Assembly (NCBI GenBank): GCA_012516935.1
Contig: JAAYVZ010000154.1
Span: 1-34,658 of the forward strand
Origin: Holophagae bacterium
Lineage (GTDB): Bacteria; Acidobacteriota; Thermoanaerobaculia; Thermoanaerobaculales; Thermoanaerobaculaceae
Direction: 5' to 3'
DNA length: 34,658 nt
This document shows, one piece after another, positions 32,139 through 34,658 of this stretch; positions within the stretch are counted from its first letter, which is position 1, and each line of letters begins with the position of its first letter. The notes below the pieces were generated by a model. The model had not been told where the DNA came from. It ran no database searches and saw only the letters and a program-made list of their open reading frames with translations. The position numbers and the translations under genes are program-made.

Positions 32139-32612
32139 TCACCCGAAAAGGTCGGATCGGTGGCGATGCTGGCGGAGGACCTCGAAGAGCACGATCGCGA
32201 CGGCGGTCGAGAGGTTGAGCGAGCGGACGGGGCCCGGCGCCATCGGGATCCGCACCAGACGCTCCCGAAAACGCATCCGTACGCTCTCGGGAAGACCGGT
32301 GCTTTCCCGCCCGAAGACGAACGCGACCCGAGGTGGAAACGTCACGTCCCACAGGTCGCGTTGGGCTTCCGCACTGAAAAAACACGGCTCTCCCATCTCC
32401 CCCAGGCGCGGCTCGAGCACCTCCCAGGATGGCCAGACGACTGGGCTCACGTGCTCCCAGTAGTCGAGCCCGGCACGGCGTAGGCTCGCCTCGTCGAGTG
32501 AGAACCCCAGCGGCCGCACCACGTGCAGCCGCGCCCCGGCCGCCAGGCAGGTACGGCCGACGTTCCCGGTGTTCCAGGCGATCTCGGGGTGGACCAGCAC
32601 GACGTGCACCAT
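32139..32612 (-). CDS. trmL: tRNA (cytidine/uridine-34 2'-O)-methyltransferase TrmL-like
   Basis: A SPOUT-family methyltransferase of about 157 residues. It has V-L-V-H-P-E-I-A-W-N-T-G-N-V-G-R-T-C at the start, F-V-F-G-R-E-S-T-G-L-P, and S-L-N-L-S-T-A-V-A-I-V-L-F-E, which form the SAM-binding trefoil knot. The family methylates the wobble base of tRNA-Leu. I prefer ATG at 32612 by comparison with the family start; GTG at 32642 would add ten residues. It stands 180 bases upstream of the transcarboxylase operon on the same strand. Confidence 0.9.
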   Translation of the reverse strand: MVHVVLVHPEIAWNTGNVGRTCLAAGARLHVVRPLGFSLDEASLRRAGLDYWEHVSPVVWPSWEVLEPRLGEMGEPCFFSAEAQRDLWDVTFPPRVAFVFGRESTGLPESVRMRFRERLVRIPMAPGPVRSLNLSTAVAIVLFEVLRQHRHRSDLFG

Positions 32613-32761
32613 CCCCGCCGGGTTCTCCGGGCCGCTGTCCACACCGCTAGCGTAGGGGTCCCCGTACGGAGAAGGAAGCCCCCCAGCTTCCCATCTCCAC
32701 GTCGCGTTCCCTCATCCCCCACCACCTACACCCCGTGCCTCGGCGTGCCACTCGGTAGTCG

Positions 32762-32775
32762 TTGACTTCCGTCAA
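32762..32775. promoter_or_regulatory. CRP/FNR-type operator (TTGAC-N4-GTCAA)
   Basis: TTGACTTCCGTCAA is a perfect palindrome fitting the TTGA-N6-TCAA pattern bound by FNR, FixK and Dnr regulators. If it is centred at -41.5, transcription starts at 32810 and the -12 to -7 bases are GATATT, a four-of-six -10 match, giving a class II activator arrangement. The gene starting at 32842 then has a 32-base leader with a good Shine-Dalgarno (GGGAGGA). Confidence 0.55.
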
Positions 32776-32841
32776 GGCCAACCCTCTCTCGGAGCCCGAT
32801 ATTGAGGCTGTGGTGAGACACCATCTCATCGGGAGGAACAC

Positions 32842-34077
32842 ATGAGCGAGCTCATCGACAACCGGCGCCACCGCCTGGTAGCGCTCAAGCAACTGATTCG
32901 CGAGCTGCACGATGGGGCCCCACCCGAGGCGCTCAAGGGCCGGTTTCGCGCCGTGCTGGACCACGTGGGGGCGAGTGAGATCTCGGCTCTCGAGTCGGAG
33001 CTGATGGCCGAGGGGATGCCGCAGGACGAGATCAAGCGGATGTGCGACCTGCACGTCGCCGTGTTCAGGGACACACTGGAGCAGCGCCCGCCGGCCGAGG
33101 CTCAGCCGGGTCACCCCGTCCACACCTTTCGCGCCGAGAACGCGGAGATCCTGCGTCTGGTCGAGGCGTACCAGGCGCTCGTCAACGAGCTTCCTGTCGT
33201 CGGCGACGAGAGCCCCACACCGGAGCAGGTCAGGCGCTGGCGCGAGCTGCAGGCCCGGCTCGAGCTGCTGGACGGCCACTACAAGCGCAAGGAGTTCCTG
33301 CTCTTTCCGTTCCTCGAGAAGGCCGGAATAACCGCCCCACCCAAGGTCATGTGGGGCGTCGATGACGACGTGCGCGAGAAGCTGGCGGCGGCGCGGGAGG
33401 CTGCCGCAGCGGCAGCAGGGGCACGCGGCGAGGACCTCCGCCTCATTCGCCAGGTGGTTCTCGAGCCGATGCTCACCGCCGTCGCCGCCATGGTCGAGAA
33501 GGAGGAGCGGGTGCTCTTCCCGATGGCGCTCGAGCACCTCGCCGACACCGAATGGGGCGAAGTACAGCAGCAGTGGAGCGACTTCGGCCCTGGGCTCGCC
33601 ACACCCGGCGAGGGATGGACACCGGCGATACCGGCCACCCCGGCTCATGTCGCTGAGCTCTCGGCTGCCGACACCGTACGGCTACCCTCGGGCCACTTCA
33701 CCCTCTCTCAGCTCGCAGCCGTCCTCAACACCCTTCCCCTCGACGCCACCTTCGTCGACGCGGAGGATCGCGTCACCTTCTTCACCGAGGGTAGCGACCG
33801 CATCTTCGCCCGCAACCGGGCGATCATCGGGCGGCGCGTCCAGGACTGCCACCCGCCGTCGTCGATGCACATCGTTCAGCGCATCCTCGACGAAATGCGC
33901 ACCGGCCGGCGCGAGGTCGCCGAGTTCTGGCTCGAGATGGGGCCGCGCTTCGTCCACATCCGCTACTTCGCTGTCCGCGACGCGGACAAGGCGTACCTCG
34001 GCTGCCTCGAGGTCACCCAGGACGTCGCCGGTATCCGTCGGCTCGAGGGCCAGCGTCGGCTGCTGGCCGAGGGGTGA
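32842..34077 (+). CDS. DUF438/hemerythrin/PAS protein
   Basis: A 411-residue protein: DUF438 domain at about 5-80, a hemerythrin-like four-helix domain at about 89-235 (H-P-V-H-T-F-R-A-E-N, D-G-H-Y-K-R-K-E-F-L-L-F-P, E-K-E-E-R-V-L-F-P-M-A, giving the His/Glu di-iron ligands), and a C-terminal PAS domain at about 285-400. Such proteins are linked to oxygen, nitric oxide or redox sensing and repair, which fits the FNR-type site upstream. They are not well characterised. The ribosome site GGGAGGA precedes the ATG. The DUF1858/DUF2249 gene follows by ten bases. Confidence 0.9.
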   Translation: MSELIDNRRHRLVALKQLIRELHDGAPPEALKGRFRAVLDHVGASEISALESELMAEGMPQDEIKRMCDLHVAVFRDTLEQRPPAEAQPGHPVHTFRAENAEILRLVEAYQALVNELPVVGDESPTPEQVRRWRELQARLELLDGHYKRKEFLLFPFLEKAGITAPPKVMWGVDDDVREKLAAAREAAAAAAGARGEDLRLIRQVVLEPMLTAVAAMVEKEERVLFPMALEHLADTEWGEVQQQWSDFGPGLATPGEGWTPAIPATPAHVAELSAADTVRLPSGHFTLSQLAAVLNTLPLDATFVDAEDRVTFFTEGSDRIFARNRAIIGRRVQDCHPPSSMHIVQRILDEMRTGRREVAEFWLEMGPRFVHIRYFAVRDADKAYLGCLEVTQDVAGIRRLEGQRRLLAEG

Positions 34078-34087
34078 GGAGGCTCGC

Positions 34088-34597
34088 ATGGAGATCAACG
34101 GAGACACCAAGGTCGGCGCGCTGCTCGACGCTCACCCCGAGCTCGAGGCGGTACTGATCACGCTCTCACCCGAGTTCAAGCGTCTCGAAAACCCCCTTCT
34201 GCGCCGTACCGTCGCGCGCATCGCCACGCTCTCCCAGGCGGCCCGCATCGGCGGTATCCCGGCGCCCGACCTCGTGCGCACCCTGCGGCGTGCGCTCGGT
34301 CAGGAGGTCGTCGAGCCACCGCCCGGCCACGAGGCGCCCGACACCCTCGAGCCCGAACCGGAATGGGCACGCGGCGCGGCCCCCAGCGAGTGGCTGGACG
34401 CGGAGCGGATCCTTGCCGGCTCGGGCAGCCCCGTGGGCGTGCTCGGAGCCCGGCTCGCCGAGGCTGCGCCGGGGACGATCCTCGGGTTGCGGGTGCCGTT
34501 CTATCCCGCCCCGCTCGTTGACGCGCTCCGCCAGCGCGGGTTCGCCCTGCACACTCGCGAAGCCGGCGCGGTGTGGGAGGTGCTGGCCCGCGCCTGA
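34088..34597 (+). CDS. DUF1858 plus DUF2249 protein
   Basis: A 169-residue protein. Residues 1-70 (V-G-A-L-L-D-A-H-P-E-L-E-A-V-L) resemble DUF1858, and residues about 115-169 (L-G-L-R-V-P-F-Y-P-A-P-L-V-D-A-L-R-Q-R-G-F) resemble DUF2249, joined by a Pro/Glu-rich linker. No cysteine is present in the DUF1858 part. DUF2249 and DUF438 proteins are often found together near nitrogen-oxide respiration genes; the function is not known. The ATG at 34088 has GAGGAGG upstream, and the gene probably shares the FNR-type promoter. Confidence 0.85.
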   Translation: MEINGDTKVGALLDAHPELEAVLITLSPEFKRLENPLLRRTVARIATLSQAARIGGIPAPDLVRTLRRALGQEVVEPPPGHEAPDTLEPEPEWARGAAPSEWLDAERILAGSGSPVGVLGARLAEAAPGTILGLRVPFYPAPLVDALRQRGFALHTREAGAVWEVLARA

Positions 34598-34658
34598 GCA
34601 GGAAGCGCAGCACCGTCGATCCCAGGAGCCACGCGAAGGCCAGGCCCAGCACGAGGTC

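Noticed and set aside
34598-34658. Hydrophobic minus-strand frame at the right edge (L-G-L-A-F-A-W-L-L-G-S-T-V-L-R-F-L-L-R-R)
   Set aside because: It resembles the end of a membrane protein, but no stop codon occurs before it would run deep into the DUF1858/DUF2249 gene, so it cannot be called from this window.
1-34658. Insertion sequences, prophage genes, CRISPR arrays, tRNA or rRNA genes
   Set aside because: No transposase, integrase or phage motifs, no regularly spaced repeats and no tRNA T-arm-like sequence in the gaps were found on reading both strands.

Overview
The window is G+C-rich bacterial chromosome with no insertion sequence, phage gene, CRISPR array or tRNA that I could find. 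A TonB-type energy transducer, a FadL-type outer-membrane porin and a TPR lipoprotein point to a diderm. Many genes overlap by 1-4 bases (ATGA, GTGA, TGATG, TAATG). The gene mix would fit Acidobacteriota or a similar environmental phylum, but that placement is inference.

Left end (1-1178, minus): a TPR lipoprotein followed by a tonB gene cut by the window edge. Positions 1677-6783 (plus) are the highlight: an eight-gene bacterial microcompartment (BMC) operon. It encodes a ribose-5-phosphate isomerase B/deoxyribose-phosphate aldolase fusion, two tandem-domain shell proteins (BMC-T), one hexamer protein (BMC-H), three pentamer proteins (BMC-P) and one CoA-acylating aldehyde dehydrogenase. The aldolase would split 2-deoxyribose-5-phosphate into glyceraldehyde-3-phosphate and acetaldehyde, and the dehydrogenase would turn the enclosed acetaldehyde into acetyl-CoA. 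This matches what I recall as the sugar-phosphate-utilizing (SPU) class. A helix in the fusion linker closely resembles the N-terminal encapsulation-type helix of the dehydrogenase. The isomerase half has Asp where E. coli RpiB has its catalytic Cys.

Positions 6855-16398 are mostly housekeeping: a putative molybdenum-carrier (SLOG-like) protein, a DUF4013-like membrane protein, hisS with a gamma-carbonic-anhydrase homologue, a Sua5/YrdC protein, recN, an M16 peptidase and a divergent threonine aldolase. An A+T-rich island at 10140-10340 carries DnaA-box-like 9-mers. Positions 16488-19235 hold a FadL porin and an SGNH hydrolase.

Positions 19487-26232 (minus) encode a signalling cluster: a membrane PDZ/GAF/PP2C phosphatase, a sigma54-activator-like AAA+ regulator with a degenerate GAFTGA loop, an RsbW-like kinase, a STAS antagonist and a second GAF/PP2C phosphatase. 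Divergently, tmk and holB form a two-gene unit, and holB contains an in-frame 84-bp tandem duplication. Positions 28087-31958 (minus) encode 12S-, 5S- and 1.3S-like subunits of a biotin transcarboxylase with a small cupin gene inserted, preceded by a sigma54-like promoter match. The right end holds trmL and, on the plus strand, a DUF438/hemerythrin/PAS protein and a DUF1858/DUF2249 protein behind a CRP/FNR-type palindrome.

Several plus-strand genes (the BMC operon, the threonine aldolase and tmk) have a -10-like hexamer 7-8 bases before the ATG and no clear Shine-Dalgarno, which suggests leaderless mRNAs. All functions are read from sequence motifs without database searches.
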